NCBI RefSeq assembly: GCF_004348985.1
Contig: NZ_SMKW01000053.1
Coordinates: 1 to 64,000, forward strand
Origin: Saccharopolyspora elongata
GTDB taxonomy: Bacteria; Actinomycetota; Actinomycetes; Mycobacteriales; Pseudonocardiaceae
Length of the DNA: 64,000 bases
Direction: 5' to 3'
In this document: piece by piece, positions 15,602 to 23,864 of the stretch
Layout of the letters: each line of letters begins with the position of its first letter
Position numbering within the stretch: the stretch's first letter is position 1
The notes under the pieces: model-generated
Databases searched by the model: none
What the model was told of the DNA's origin: nothing
Seen by the model: the letters and a program-made list of their open reading frames with translations, nothing else
Position numbers and translations under genes: made by a program

Positions 15602-16564
15602 GTGCCAACGGCCTCTCTGACTTCCCGGATCTCCCGCCCGTCGCCGCGCGTCGTGCGCGCGCTGGCCATCGCCGTGCTGGTGACGCAGGCGCTGATCTCG
15701 GTGACCGGCGTGATCGTCCGGGTGACCGGCTCCGGGCTCGGCTGCCCCACCTGGCCGCAGTGCTTCCCCGGCAGCATGGTGCCCGTCGAGCACCCCGAGG
15801 TCGCGACCCTGCACCAGGTGATCGAGTTCGGCAACCGGCTGCTGACCGGCGTGATCGGGTTCATCGCGCTGGCCTGCCTGCTGGCCGCGTGGCGCTGCCT
15901 GCCGTACCGGAAGCGGCTGGTCGGGCTCGCGCTGATCATGCCGCTGGGCGTGGTCGCGCAGGCGATCATCGGCGGCATCACGGTGCGCGTCAACCTGGCC
16001 TGGTGGAGCGTGTCGATCCACTTCATGGCCTCCGCGGTGCTCATCTTCCTGGCCGCGATCCTGGTCAAGGCGACCACCGAGGGCGACCGCCCGCCGGTCG
16101 GCGTGGTGCCGGCGCCGATGCGCAAGCTGCTGGCCGCCCTCGTGGTGGTCACCGCGGCCGTGCTGGTCCTCGGCACCCTGGTCACCGCCGCCGGCCCGCA
16201 CGCCGGCGACCCGGACACCCCGCGGCTCGACATCCCGGTGCCGACGCTGGTCCAGGCCCACGGCCTGCTGGTGATGGCGTACGTGCTGCTGCTCGCGATC
16301 TTCGGCGTGTGGCTGCGCAACGCCCGCCCGACCAAGGCCCTGCTGAAGACCTACGGCACTGCGTGCGTGCTCGTGCTGGTGCAGGGCGGGATCGGCTCCG
16401 TGCAGTACTACCTCGGCGTGCCCGAGGCGATGGTCGTGCTGCACATGCTGGCGGCGACGCTGGTGATCATCGTGACCGCCATGCTCTGGTGCGAGGCCCG
16501 CCACCGCGGCCCGCTGCCGCAGCCGGCGACCGAGGCCACCGCCAAGGAATCCGTCCCCGCCTGA
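15602..16564 (+). CDS. ctaA: heme A synthase (CtaA/COX15)
   Basis: A 320-residue membrane protein with eight likely helices. Four-helix repeats carry paired histidines: TLHQVIEFGNRLLTGVIGF and SIHFMASAVL in the first half, QAHGLLVMAYVLL and LHMLAATLVII in the second. TGSGLGCPTWPQCFPG is a family signature. It converts heme O to heme A for the aa3 cytochrome oxidase, acting after CtaB (25208-26143). GTG start at 15602. The last 98 bases are overlapped on the other strand by the MFS gene. Confidence 0.9.
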   Translation: MPTASLTSRISRPSPRVVRALAIAVLVTQALISVTGVIVRVTGSGLGCPTWPQCFPGSMVPVEHPEVATLHQVIEFGNRLLTGVIGFIALACLLAAWRCLPYRKRLVGLALIMPLGVVAQAIIGGITVRVNLAWWSVSIHFMASAVLIFLAAILVKATTEGDRPPVGVVPAPMRKLLAALVVVTAAVLVLGTLVTAAGPHAGDPDTPRLDIPVPTLVQAHGLLVMAYVLLLAIFGVWLRNARPTKALLKTYGTACVLVLVQGGIGSVQYYLGVPEAMVVLHMLAATLVIIVTAMLWCEARHRGPLPQPATEATAKESVPA

Positions 16565-17750
16565 CCGCGGTCTCCTTCGTGCCCGCCGTCGAGCGGGACC
16601 GGCGCAGGACCCACCAGATCGCCACCAGGCACAGGGCGTTGAGTCCGAACAGGACGATCGGAACCGATGTGGCGGAAGCCAGTTCGATGCCGATGCCGAG
16701 CAAGGGCGGGGACGCGACGCCGCCCAGCATCGAAGCCGCGATCACGTACGCCCCGGCACGGCGCGCATCGGGCACCAGCCGGTGCAGCCACGGCAGGCCG
16801 GTCGGGAAGACCGGCGCGATGAACAGGCCGAGGCCGGCGTAGGCGAACGGAGCGAGCGGCGGGACGACCGCCAGCGCGAGACAGACCGCCATGCCCACGC
16901 AGCTCCCGGTGAGGATGGTCTGCTCCGACCAGCGGAGCGTCAGCGGCGCCACGAGGAACCGGCCGACCGTCATCATGAGCCAGTACACGGCGGTGGCGGT
17001 CGTCGCCGCGCCGACGGTGTAGCCGACGGACGTCAGGTGCGTCGGCTCCCACCCGCCGGCCCCGGACTCGACGCCCATGTTGAGCACGTACAGAACGATG
17101 AACGCGCCGGTGATGGCGATGCCGCGGCTGCGCAGGTGCGTGCTCCGGTCCACGGCAGCGGTCGGGCCGATCCCGACCCGCTGCTCGCGCACGCCGCGGA
17201 CCAGCACCACGACCGCGGCCGACGCGAGCGCGAAGACGAAGAAGACCCGGGTGTAGCCCTCTGGGCCCAGCTGCGCCAGCACCGCCGGGGCGAGGATCGA
17301 CCCGACCCCGAAGAACGCGTTGAGCAGGTTCAGCATGGCCGGGCTGCGCGCGCCGAACCCGATCGCGAACAGGTAGTTGAGCCCGTAGTCGATCGCGCCG
17401 TACCCGAGCCCGGCGACGAACGCGCCCAGGAGCGCGACCGGCCACTGCGGCGCCGCCGCGAACACGGCGGCGCCCACCGCCATCGCCACGTAGGACCAGC
17501 CGAGGAGGACTCGGTTGCCGATCCGGCCGCCGGCCAGGTGGAACGCCATCACGCCGAGCAGCCCGCCGACGAAGTGGGCGCTCAGCGCCAGCCCGGCCAC
17601 GGCCGGCGAAACCCCGTGCGCGGCGCGCACCGCCGGGATCGCGGGGCCGTAAAGAGCCTGGAGCGCACCGATCAGGACGAAACCCGCGAACGCCCCGGCG
17701 ATTCCCACGCCGCTGAACAACCGCGGCGCGGCGTCCTTCGCATTGCTCAA
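16467..17750 (-). CDS. MFS transporter, probable sugar uptake, LacI-controlled
   Basis: A 427-residue carrier with 12 hydrophobic helices; the motif-A-like loop GGRIGNRVLLGW follows helix 2. The start is a TTG at 17750 (SNAKDAAPRLFSG) with GGGAGG upstream; no ATG is available. The last 98 bases run antisense to ctaA, adding a basic tail that is probably dispensable. Two palindromic operators sit directly upstream and the divergent gene encodes a LacI regulator, so expression is likely induced by a carbohydrate. Substrate unknown. Confidence 0.8.
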   Translation of the reverse strand: MSNAKDAAPRLFSGVGIAGAFAGFVLIGALQALYGPAIPAVRAAHGVSPAVAGLALSAHFVGGLLGVMAFHLAGGRIGNRVLLGWSYVAMAVGAAVFAAAPQWPVALLGAFVAGLGYGAIDYGLNYLFAIGFGARSPAMLNLLNAFFGVGSILAPAVLAQLGPEGYTRVFFVFALASAAVVVLVRGVREQRVGIGPTAAVDRSTHLRSRGIAITGAFIVLYVLNMGVESGAGGWEPTHLTSVGYTVGAATTATAVYWLMMTVGRFLVAPLTLRWSEQTILTGSCVGMAVCLALAVVPPLAPFAYAGLGLFIAPVFPTGLPWLHRLVPDARRAGAYVIAASMLGGVASPPLLGIGIELASATSVPIVLFGLNALCLVAIWWVLRRSRSTAGTKETAVRRGRIPWRWPRSPAAAAGRGGGPRTRAWRSR

Positions 17751-17760
17751 CGCAGCCTCC

Positions 17761-17786
17761 CGTGAACGTTCCCGTGAACGTTCACG
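17761..17786. promoter_or_regulatory. tandem LacI-type operators
   Basis: CGTGAACGTTCACG (17773-17786) is a perfect palindrome, preceded by the near copy CGTGAACGTTCCCG (17761-17774), offset by 12 bases. A degenerate third version (GCGAACGTTC) is at 17827-17836. The sites lie just upstream of the MFS start and 76 bases before lacI, and have the central CG expected of LacI-family operators. Confidence 0.75.
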
Positions 17787-17861
17787 AGGATGCCGCGAGG
17801 ACATGCCGGCGTCAAGGCCGCAAGCCGCGAACGTTCTTCGCCGATGTGGTGAGATGGACCG

Positions 17862-18851
17862 ATGGCGGCCCCGGTACGCAGACCCACGATCAAGGACGTC
17901 GCGCGCGCCGCCCAGGTGTCGTACCAGACCGTTTCCCGCGCGATCAACGACAAGCCGGACATCGACCCGGAGACCAAGCGCCGGGTGCTCGCGGCCGCCG
18001 AGCGGCTCGGATACCGGCCGAGCAGGCACGCGCGGGCCCTGGTCAAGCCGCGCCCGAGCACGATCGGCCTGGTCATCCCGGACCTGACCAACCCCTTCTT
18101 CCCCGAGGTCATGGCCGGGCTGATCGACTCGGCCGCGACCCGCGGCTGGCAGGTGAACGTCGTCAGCAGCGCGGGACCGGCCGACGAGGCCGACCTGCTC
18201 AGATCGTTCGCCGCCGAGGTGGACGCCCTGGTCGGCTACTTCAACCACCTCGACCGGACGCCCGCCGAGCTGGACGTGGACATCCCCGTCGTGCTGCTCG
18301 ACGCCGAGGACGAGGCGCCGCGCCGAGGTGCCGTCACCGTGGACGTCGACGCGGGCGTGCGGGCCGGCGTGCGGCACCTGCTGGACCGCGGGCACCGCAC
18401 CCTCGGCATGATCGACTGCGCTACCAGCTGCGACCGCCACCAGCGGCGGCGGTCCTTCGTGCAGGCCCTCGGGGAGAGCGGGATCGAACTGCCCGCCGAC
18501 GCGATCGAGCAGGCCGAGCAGTCCATCCCGGACGCCGAGCGGGCGACGCACCGGCTGCTGGACCGCCGACCCGGTTCGACCGCGATCTTCGCGTTCAACG
18601 ACCTGACCGCGGTGGGGGTCGTGCGCGCCCTGCACGCGCGCGGGCTGCGCGTTCCGCAGGACTGCGCGGTGCTGGGTTTCGACGGCCTGGCGCTGGGCGA
18701 GTTGATCACGCCGCCCCTGACCACGCTGCACATCGACAAGCGGCGCCTGGGAAGCCTCGCGGTCGACGAGGTGGAACGCCTGCTCGCGCGGCAGGAGGAA
18801 ACGGCGAGCGTCGAGCTGGTTCCCGAACTCGTCATCCGGGAATCGACCTAG
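17862..18851 (+). CDS. LacI-family transcriptional regulator
   Basis: A 329-residue regulator. The N-terminal HTH reads TIKDVARAAQVSYQTVSRAI with the hinge helix RPSRHARALV, followed by a periplasmic-binding-protein-like effector domain (IGLVIPDLTNPFFPEVMAGL at about residue 66; FDGLALGELITPPLTTL near the end). It is expected to repress the divergent MFS gene and itself through the operators between them, and to release on binding a sugar. Confidence 0.9.
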   Translation: MAAPVRRPTIKDVARAAQVSYQTVSRAINDKPDIDPETKRRVLAAAERLGYRPSRHARALVKPRPSTIGLVIPDLTNPFFPEVMAGLIDSAATRGWQVNVVSSAGPADEADLLRSFAAEVDALVGYFNHLDRTPAELDVDIPVVLLDAEDEAPRRGAVTVDVDAGVRAGVRHLLDRGHRTLGMIDCATSCDRHQRRRSFVQALGESGIELPADAIEQAEQSIPDAERATHRLLDRRPGSTAIFAFNDLTAVGVVRALHARGLRVPQDCAVLGFDGLALGELITPPLTTLHIDKRRLGSLAVDEVERLLARQEETASVELVPELVIREST

Positions 18852-18919
18852 CAGCGCGCGGAGATCACAAGCGCACCTCGCGCTCGACGTTTTCGTTCAC
18901 CGCGCGAGAAGACCGTCGG

Positions 18920-19552
18920 TCAGCCGAGGATGCCGCGGTCGTAGGCCGCGGCTACCGCGGCGGCCCGGTCGTTGACGCCCAGCTTGCCGTAGAGGTGGGT
19001 GAGGTGGGTCTTGACCGTCGCCTCGCTGACGAACAGGTCCGCCGCGATCTCGCGATTCGACCGCCCCTTGGCCACCAGCCCCAGGACCTCGCGCTCGCGC
19101 GCGCTCAACGGCTGCTCGCCCGGCGACCGCACCCGGGACACCAGCCGCGAGGCCACTGCCGGCGAGAGCACCGTCCGGCCCGCGGCCGCCGCCCGGACCG
19201 CGGCGAACAGCTCGTCGCGCATCGCATCCTTGAGCAGGTAGCCGGTGGCGCCGGCCTCGATCGCCGCGAGGGTGTCGGAATCCGTGTCATAAGTGGTCAG
19301 CACGAGCACCTTGCAGCGCTGACCGCGCCGGACCAGCTCGGCGATTGCCGCCACCCCGCCGCCACCGGGCATCCGCAGATCCATCAGGACCACGTCGGGA
19401 TCCAGCTCCACGGCCAGCGCGACGGCCGACGGCCCGTCCGACGCCTCGCCGAGAACCTCGATGTCGGCCGCCGAATCGAACATCCCGCGCAACCCGTCGC
19501 GCACGACCGGATGGTCGTCGACGATCAGCAGCGTGATGGCGCGGTCAGGCAT
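18920..19552 (-). CDS. NarL/LuxR-type response regulator
   Basis: A 210-residue regulator: receiver domain with acidic pocket VDDHP, phospho-acceptor Asp58 (VLMDLRMPG) and the KDAM lysine region, then a LuxR HTH (LSAREREVLGLVAKGRSNRE, VSEATVKTHLTHLYGKL). The ATG at 19552 overlaps the 3' end of the kinase gene by 8 bases. It is the last gene of a GbsR-ABC-HK-RR transcript and probably controls that ABC exporter or envelope genes. Confidence 0.9.
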   Translation of the reverse strand: MPDRAITLLIVDDHPVVRDGLRGMFDSAADIEVLGEASDGPSAVALAVELDPDVVLMDLRMPGGGGVAAIAELVRRGQRCKVLVLTTYDTDSDTLAAIEAGATGYLLKDAMRDELFAAVRAAAAGRTVLSPAVASRLVSRVRSPGEQPLSAREREVLGLVAKGRSNREIAADLFVSEATVKTHLTHLYGKLGVNDRAAAVAAAYDRGILG

Positions 19553-20792
19553 GGCGCACCAAAGGTACGCGCGCCGAAACCGCCGTCCCGCACCCGGGCT
19601 CGGACTCGATCTCGAAGGTCCCCGCCACCCGCTCCGCGCGGGCGCGCATCCCGCCCATCCCGAAGCCGCCCGCGCGCTCCCGGGCATCGACGCGGTGCGG
19701 ATCGAAGCCGCGGCCGTCATCGCGCACGTCGACGGTCACCTCGTCGTCCATGTACGACAGGGTCACGCCGACCCGGGTCGCGCGGGCGTGCCGCCCCGCG
19801 TTGGCCAGCGCCTCCTGGGCGATGCGCAGCAAGGTCGCCTCGATCTCCTCGTGCAGGGCCTCGACGTCGCCGGTCACGGTGAACCCGGCCCGCACACCGG
19901 CGGTGGCCGACCATTCCTCGACCGTCTTGTGCAGCGCCACGGGCAGCGCGTCGTGCTCCAACGCGCTGGGCCCGAGATCCTGCACCGACCGACGAGCTTC
20001 GCCTAGACCGTGGCGCGCCAGGCTCGCGGCCCGCTCGACGTGGCCGCGAGCCACCGCCGGGTCCTCGCTGTCCGCGGCCGCCTGCAACTGCGTGACGATC
20101 CCGGCCAGGCTCTGCGCGATGGTGTCGTGGATCTCGGCCGCCAGCCGCCGGCGTTCGTCACTGATGCCGGCCTCCCTCGCCTGCACCAGGAGCTGCGCGT
20201 GCAGGCCCGCGTTCTCCTCGTGCGCCTGCCGCAGCTGGGCGTTGGCCCGCTGAAGCTCGTCGATCGTGAGCGCCCTGCCCCTGGCGCTCTCGTCCCGCTG
20301 CACCTCCAGCCGCACGAACAAGAGCACCAACCCGGCGTTGATCGCGAACAACGCGACGAATGCGACCCAGTTCATCGGGCTCTGCGGCGGCAGCCCGCCG
20401 GACTGCGAACCCGCCATCGTGAGCGCGGTGGCCACGAGCCCGGCGTTCGCCGTGCGTGGCGGCAGCAGCTGCCTGACGTCGAAGTAGCCTTGCAGCGCGT
20501 AGATCGCGAAGAACGGGTTGAGCCAGGTGAGCACGAACGCGAGCGCCCACCGCACGACGAAGTAGACCTGCCCGTGCACCCCGTGCTCGGGCACGCCCGG
20601 CCGGATGCGCTCCCAGCACAGCTGCCAGACGAGCGACACCAGGACCAGCGCGGCCGCGACCTCCATCTCCGCGCTCGTCATCACCGCATCCGCCGCGAAC
20701 GCCGAAACCAGCGTGGCGACGCCCAACAGCGCGTGCGGACCCCAGCGGACGGACCAGTCCCGCTGCTCGACCGTCGTCATGCCCCGCTTCAC
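19545..20792 (-). CDS. sensor histidine kinase (HisKA_3, NarL-partner type)
   Basis: About 415 residues. The N-terminal half has five to six membrane helices (ALLGVATLVSAFAADAVM through FVALFAINAGLVLLFV), then a coiled-coil linker. The dimerisation helix holds the phospho-histidine (RRRLAAEIHDTIAQSLAG) and the ATPase domain has EALANAGRHA, DDGRGFD and GGFGMGGMRARAE. The GTG at 20792 forms a GTGA overlap with the permease stop and is preferred; an ATG lies four codons in. The small extracellular loops suggest it senses the membrane or through the ABC permease, as in other ABC-linked DesK-like kinases (inference). Confidence 0.85.
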   Translation of the reverse strand: MKRGMTTVEQRDWSVRWGPHALLGVATLVSAFAADAVMTSAEMEVAAALVLVSLVWQLCWERIRPGVPEHGVHGQVYFVVRWALAFVLTWLNPFFAIYALQGYFDVRQLLPPRTANAGLVATALTMAGSQSGGLPPQSPMNWVAFVALFAINAGLVLLFVRLEVQRDESARGRALTIDELQRANAQLRQAHEENAGLHAQLLVQAREAGISDERRRLAAEIHDTIAQSLAGIVTQLQAAADSEDPAVARGHVERAASLARHGLGEARRSVQDLGPSALEHDALPVALHKTVEEWSATAGVRAGFTVTGDVEALHEEIEATLLRIAQEALANAGRHARATRVGVTLSYMDDEVTVDVRDDGRGFDPHRVDARERAGGFGMGGMRARAERVAGTFEIESEPGCGTAVSARVPLVRHA

Positions 20793-21547
20793 CGTCCCGG
20801 CTTTTCCCAGCGGAACCAGCGCACGGCGGCACCGACGAGAACCCTGATCCACACCACCAGGACCACCAGGTGCAGCCAGTTCGGCCAGCTGCCCCCGGCC
20901 GCCTCGCCGAGCGCCAGCGACGCCGCCCCCAGCGGCGTGAACGAGACGATCCGTTGCAGGAGTTCCGGCATGATCGGAACCGGAATCCACACCCCGGCGG
21001 TGAACATCATCGAGAAGAACGCTACCGAACCGAGCGCCGCCGCGGCCTTCGAACTCCGCGCCACGGCGGACAACGCCGCGCCCAGCGCGAGCGCGCTGAG
21101 CATGGCGAGGAACAAGGTCAACGCGTAGGCGGCGAACCGGTCGGGCAGCGCGACGCCGAAGGCGACGCGGCCGACGGTGATCGCCAGCACCACCGAGCAC
21201 AGCACGGCGGCACCGTGCAGGCCGATCTGCGCGGCCAGCAGCGCGTTCGGCCGCACCGGCGTGGTCGACATGCGGCGGAGGATGCCGCGCTCCCGGTAGC
21301 CGGAGAGCACGGGCGGCATGGCTTGGACACCGGCCATGATCATGGCCGTCAGCACCACCACCGGGACGTAGAGGTCGATGACGCGCCGGCCGTCCAGGTC
21401 GGGATCGGCCTCCCGGAACGCCGGGATCAGGCCGAGGATCGTCAGCAGCACGGTGGGCGACAGCACGATCCAGAACAGGTTCCCCGGTTCGCGGGCGAAC
21501 AACCGGGCCTCGGCCTTGAGCACCGCGACGGATGCCGATGCCGCCAT
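20789..21547 (-). CDS. ABC-2 type permease
   Basis: A 252-residue membrane protein with six helices and the ABC-2 feature YRERGILRRMSTTPVRPNAL between helices 2 and 3. It pairs with the ATPase encoded 1 base upstream and its stop overlaps the kinase start. Similar exporters in kinase operons handle antimicrobial peptides or lipids; the substrate here is unknown. Confidence 0.9.
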   Translation of the reverse strand: MAASASVAVLKAEARLFAREPGNLFWIVLSPTVLLTILGLIPAFREADPDLDGRRVIDLYVPVVVLTAMIMAGVQAMPPVLSGYRERGILRRMSTTPVRPNALLAAQIGLHGAAVLCSVVLAITVGRVAFGVALPDRFAAYALTLFLAMLSALALGAALSAVARSSKAAAALGSVAFFSMMFTAGVWIPVPIMPELLQRIVSFTPLGAASLALGEAAGGSWPNWLHLVVLVVWIRVLVGAAVRWFRWEKPGR

Positions 21548-21548
21548 G

Positions 21549-22451
21549 TCAGGCCTCCTTCCCGGTCAGGTCGAGGAAGGCCTCATCCAGCGTCGTGTCG
21601 GTGACGCGCAGCTCGCGGGCGGTGACGCCCTGCCGGGCCAGCAGCGTGAGCACCGCGTTGACCGTCTCGTCGGTGCCGCTGATGACCAGCCGATCGCCCT
21701 CGCGCCGCACCGACGCCACGTCCGGCAGCGAAGCCAGCTCGGTCTCGTCGAGCCGCCCCGAGGGCGCGAAGGAGATGACGGTCGACGCGGCGGCCCGGCC
21801 GACGAGCCTGGCCGGGGCGTCGAGGGCCACCACCCTGCCGCGGTCGATCACCGCGACCCGGTCGCACAGCCGCTGGGCCTCCTCCATGAAGTGGGTGACC
21901 AGCACGACCGTCACGCCGCCCGCGCGCACCTCCTCGATCAGCCGCCAGGTGTCCCGGCGGGCCCGCGGGTCCAGGCCGGTGGTGAGCTCGTCGAGCACCA
22001 CGATCTCGGGATTGCCGATCAGGGCCAGCGCGATGAACAGCCGCTGCTGCTGGCCGCCGGAGAGCGCGCCGAAGCGGGTCTTCAGCTGCGCGGTGATCCC
22101 GAGCCGCTCCGCGAGGCCCCGCCAGTCCGCGGGCCGCGGGTAGAAAGCGGCGTAGAGCTCCAGCGCCTCGCGCACGGTGATCTTGGGTTGCAGCTGGGAC
22201 TCCTGCAGCTGCGCGCCCAGGATCCGGGTGAGCCGGTCGCGGTCGGCCGCCGGGTCGAGACCGGCGACCCGCACCGCCCCGGCATCCGGTGCGCGCAGGC
22301 CTTCGATGCATTCGACGGTGGTCGTCTTGCCCGCGCCGTTGGGGCCGAGGATCCCGAAGATCTCGCCGGCTTCGACGGTGAAGTCCACGCCGTCCACGAC
22401 GGGTCTTCCCCCGTAGGACTTGCACAGCCCGTCGACTTCGATGATCGCCAT
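21549..22451 (-). CDS. ABC exporter ATP-binding protein
   Basis: A 300-residue ATPase: Walker A ILGPNGAGKTTT, signature LSGGQQQRL, Walker B EIVVLDELTTGLD (Glu-Leu where Glu-Pro is usual) and H-loop VTHFMEEAQRL, ending DTTLDEAFLDLTGKEA. ATG 22451 (MAIIEVDGL) is chosen because the longer frame has a low-complexity Ala/Arg leader. It is 101 bases downstream of the GbsR-like gene. Confidence 0.9.
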   Translation of the reverse strand: MAIIEVDGLCKSYGGRPVVDGVDFTVEAGEIFGILGPNGAGKTTTVECIEGLRAPDAGAVRVAGLDPAADRDRLTRILGAQLQESQLQPKITVREALELYAAFYPRPADWRGLAERLGITAQLKTRFGALSGGQQQRLFIALALIGNPEIVVLDELTTGLDPRARRDTWRLIEEVRAGGVTVVLVTHFMEEAQRLCDRVAVIDRGRVVALDAPARLVGRAAASTVISFAPSGRLDETELASLPDVASVRREGDRLVISGTDETVNAVLTLLARQGVTARELRVTDTTLDEAFLDLTGKEA

Positions 22452-22552
22452 GCCGCGAGTCTCGCGGGGCGGCGCTCCGCCGGACATCGCCCGGCTCGCT
22501 CGAACCGGCATCAGCCGATCGGCCGATGCCGACATCCCCCGCGCCCCGGCGG

Positions 22553-23047
22553 TCAGAAGCGCAGCTTGGGCTTGCCCTCACGCTCCCAGCGGCGCCAGAG
22601 CTCCGGCATCTCGCCGGAGAGCCACTGGTAGAACTCGTTCACCGTGCGCAGGCGGCGGGCCCGCTCGCCCTGGCCGCTGAACATCCGCAGCCCCTCCGCG
22701 GTGAGCGCTTCGAGCGCGGTCACCCGCTCCATGCGCTGGCGCACCAGCGCCGGCCAGCGGTCCTCCTCCACCTGGTACAGCGCCGCTTCGCGGCCCTGCC
22801 GCGTGGTCTTGGAGATCACCCCGAGCCGCATCAGCAGCCGGACGTTGGTGCTGATCGAACCCGTGCTCGCGGCCAGCGCGTGGGACAGCTCCGCGGCGGT
22901 GCGCTCCGGCGGGTCGCAGACCAGCAGGAACGCCAGGATGCGGCCGGCGATCAGCGGCATGCCCTCGCTGGCCTCGAAGTGCGCGGCCATCTGCTCGATC
23001 CACTCCGACATGGCTGGCCGGTCGGTGCGCTGCAAGTAGTCGGACAC
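22553..23047 (-). CDS. GbsR/MarR-like winged-helix regulator
   Basis: The 164-residue protein matches the GbsR group: MAAHFEASEGMPLIAGRILA then ERTAAELSHALAASTGSIST NVRLLMRLGVI (HTH) and a wing followed by helices. Such proteins control osmolyte or export genes. It is the first gene of the reverse transcript carrying the ABC exporter and two-component pair, so local control is likely. GTG start at 23047. The 80 bases upstream are unusually AT-rich for this window (CTGAAAAAATAG on the + strand, 23079-23090) and probably hold the promoter. Confidence 0.85.
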   Translation of the reverse strand: MSDYLQRTDRPAMSEWIEQMAAHFEASEGMPLIAGRILAFLLVCDPPERTAAELSHALAASTGSISTNVRLLMRLGVISKTTRQGREAALYQVEEDRWPALVRQRMERVTALEALTAEGLRMFSGQGERARRLRTVNEFYQWLSGEMPELWRRWEREGKPKLRF

Positions 23048-23139
23048 GACGACTCCAAGTGATCGACTTTAGTCATCGCTGAAAAAATAGACCACAGCGA
23101 AGATTTCGGCCAGCATCGACCACCGGTGTGTTGCGGGCC

Positions 23140-23268
23140 TTCAGCAGTTCTTTCAGGATGCGGCGTCAGCCGCATGCGGTGTGGGACTCGGCTCGCACCG
23201 CCGCGGGTTCTCAGACTGTGCCCGCCCCGTCGGCGTTCTTGGCGCAAAACGAGCCTGGAAACAGCCTC
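23140..23268 (+). repeat. dispersed element family 3, copy B (degenerate)
   Basis: GCGGCGTCAGCCGC (about 23161-23174), then GCACCGCCGCGGGTTCTCAG (23199-23218), a shortened middle and the conserved end GAGCCTGGAAACAGCCTC (23251-23268). The order matches copies A and D, but the two-tier stem is mostly lost. It lies between the GbsR-like promoter and the stop of the hypothetical gene at 23270. Confidence 0.6.
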
Positions 23269-23269
23269 C

Positions 23270-23590
23270 TCACCGGGCGCGCGGGCCGGCCATCTTCCGC
23301 CGGTGCGCGGGGCCGATCTTCAGCGCCGCGACCGTCTCGCCGTCCCACTCGTGCGGCGACAGCCCGTCGACGGCTTCGACGAGGGCCTCCCCCGCCGCCA
23401 CGTCGGGCACCATCACGTCGCCGAGCAGCCCGTCCTCGCCGACCAGCACGACCCGGGCACCGGCCCGCCCCAGGTTCTCCACCACCGCGCGCGCGGACCC
23501 GCCGTGCGCGGCGACGAACGCCTTGGCCGCGGCGATCGCCTTCGGCGACGGTGCGGCGGTCTGTTCGGTGTCCTTCTCAGCAGCCGTCAT
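23270..23590 (-). CDS. hypothetical protein
   Basis: About 106 residues from ATG 23590 (MTAAEKDTEQTAAPSP); an ATG six codons earlier is possible. The N-terminal helix (KAIAAAKAFVAAHGGSARAV), VVLVGEDGLLGDVMVPDVAA and a basic C-terminus suggest a small soluble alpha/beta domain. No family recognised. Its stop lies 2 bases after the end of repeat copy B and its start is about 275 bases from divergent qor. Confidence 0.6.
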   Translation of the reverse strand: MTAAEKDTEQTAAPSPKAIAAAKAFVAAHGGSARAVVENLGRAGARVVLVGEDGLLGDVMVPDVAAGEALVEAVDGLSPHEWDGETVAALKIGPAHRRKMAGPRAR

Positions 23591-23697
23591 GCCCGGAATC
23601 CTAAACACGTTTCACCCTTGGAGGGCCGCCACGTTGCGCACGACACCCGCGCGATCAACGGGCCCGCCGGGGATGATTTCGACTGCCGGCAGGTTTC

Positions 23698-23818
23698 CGG
23701 GGAAGATCGGGTCGGGCTCCTCCCTCGAAGCGGCGCAGCCGCTCGGCCCGCCTACGCAGCCGGCACCGCCGTGCAAGATGAGTTTGGAAACAGCTTCCAG
23801 CGGGGAAGATCGGGTCGG
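23698..23818 (+). repeat. family 3 element, copy C (internally deleted), inside an 18-bp direct repeat
   Basis: The core (23727-23798) joins the family left part (GAAGCGGCGCAGCCGCT, then GGCACCGCC) straight to the right end (GAGTTTGGAAACAGCTTCC). It is bracketed by exact copies of CGGGGAAGATCGGGTCGG at 23698-23715 and 23801-23818, which look like a duplicated target. It lies just upstream of qor. Confidence 0.65.
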
Positions 23819-23864
23819 CGTGCGGAGTTGCACCCCTCGAACGACAACAGGCGAAGGAGCGAGC

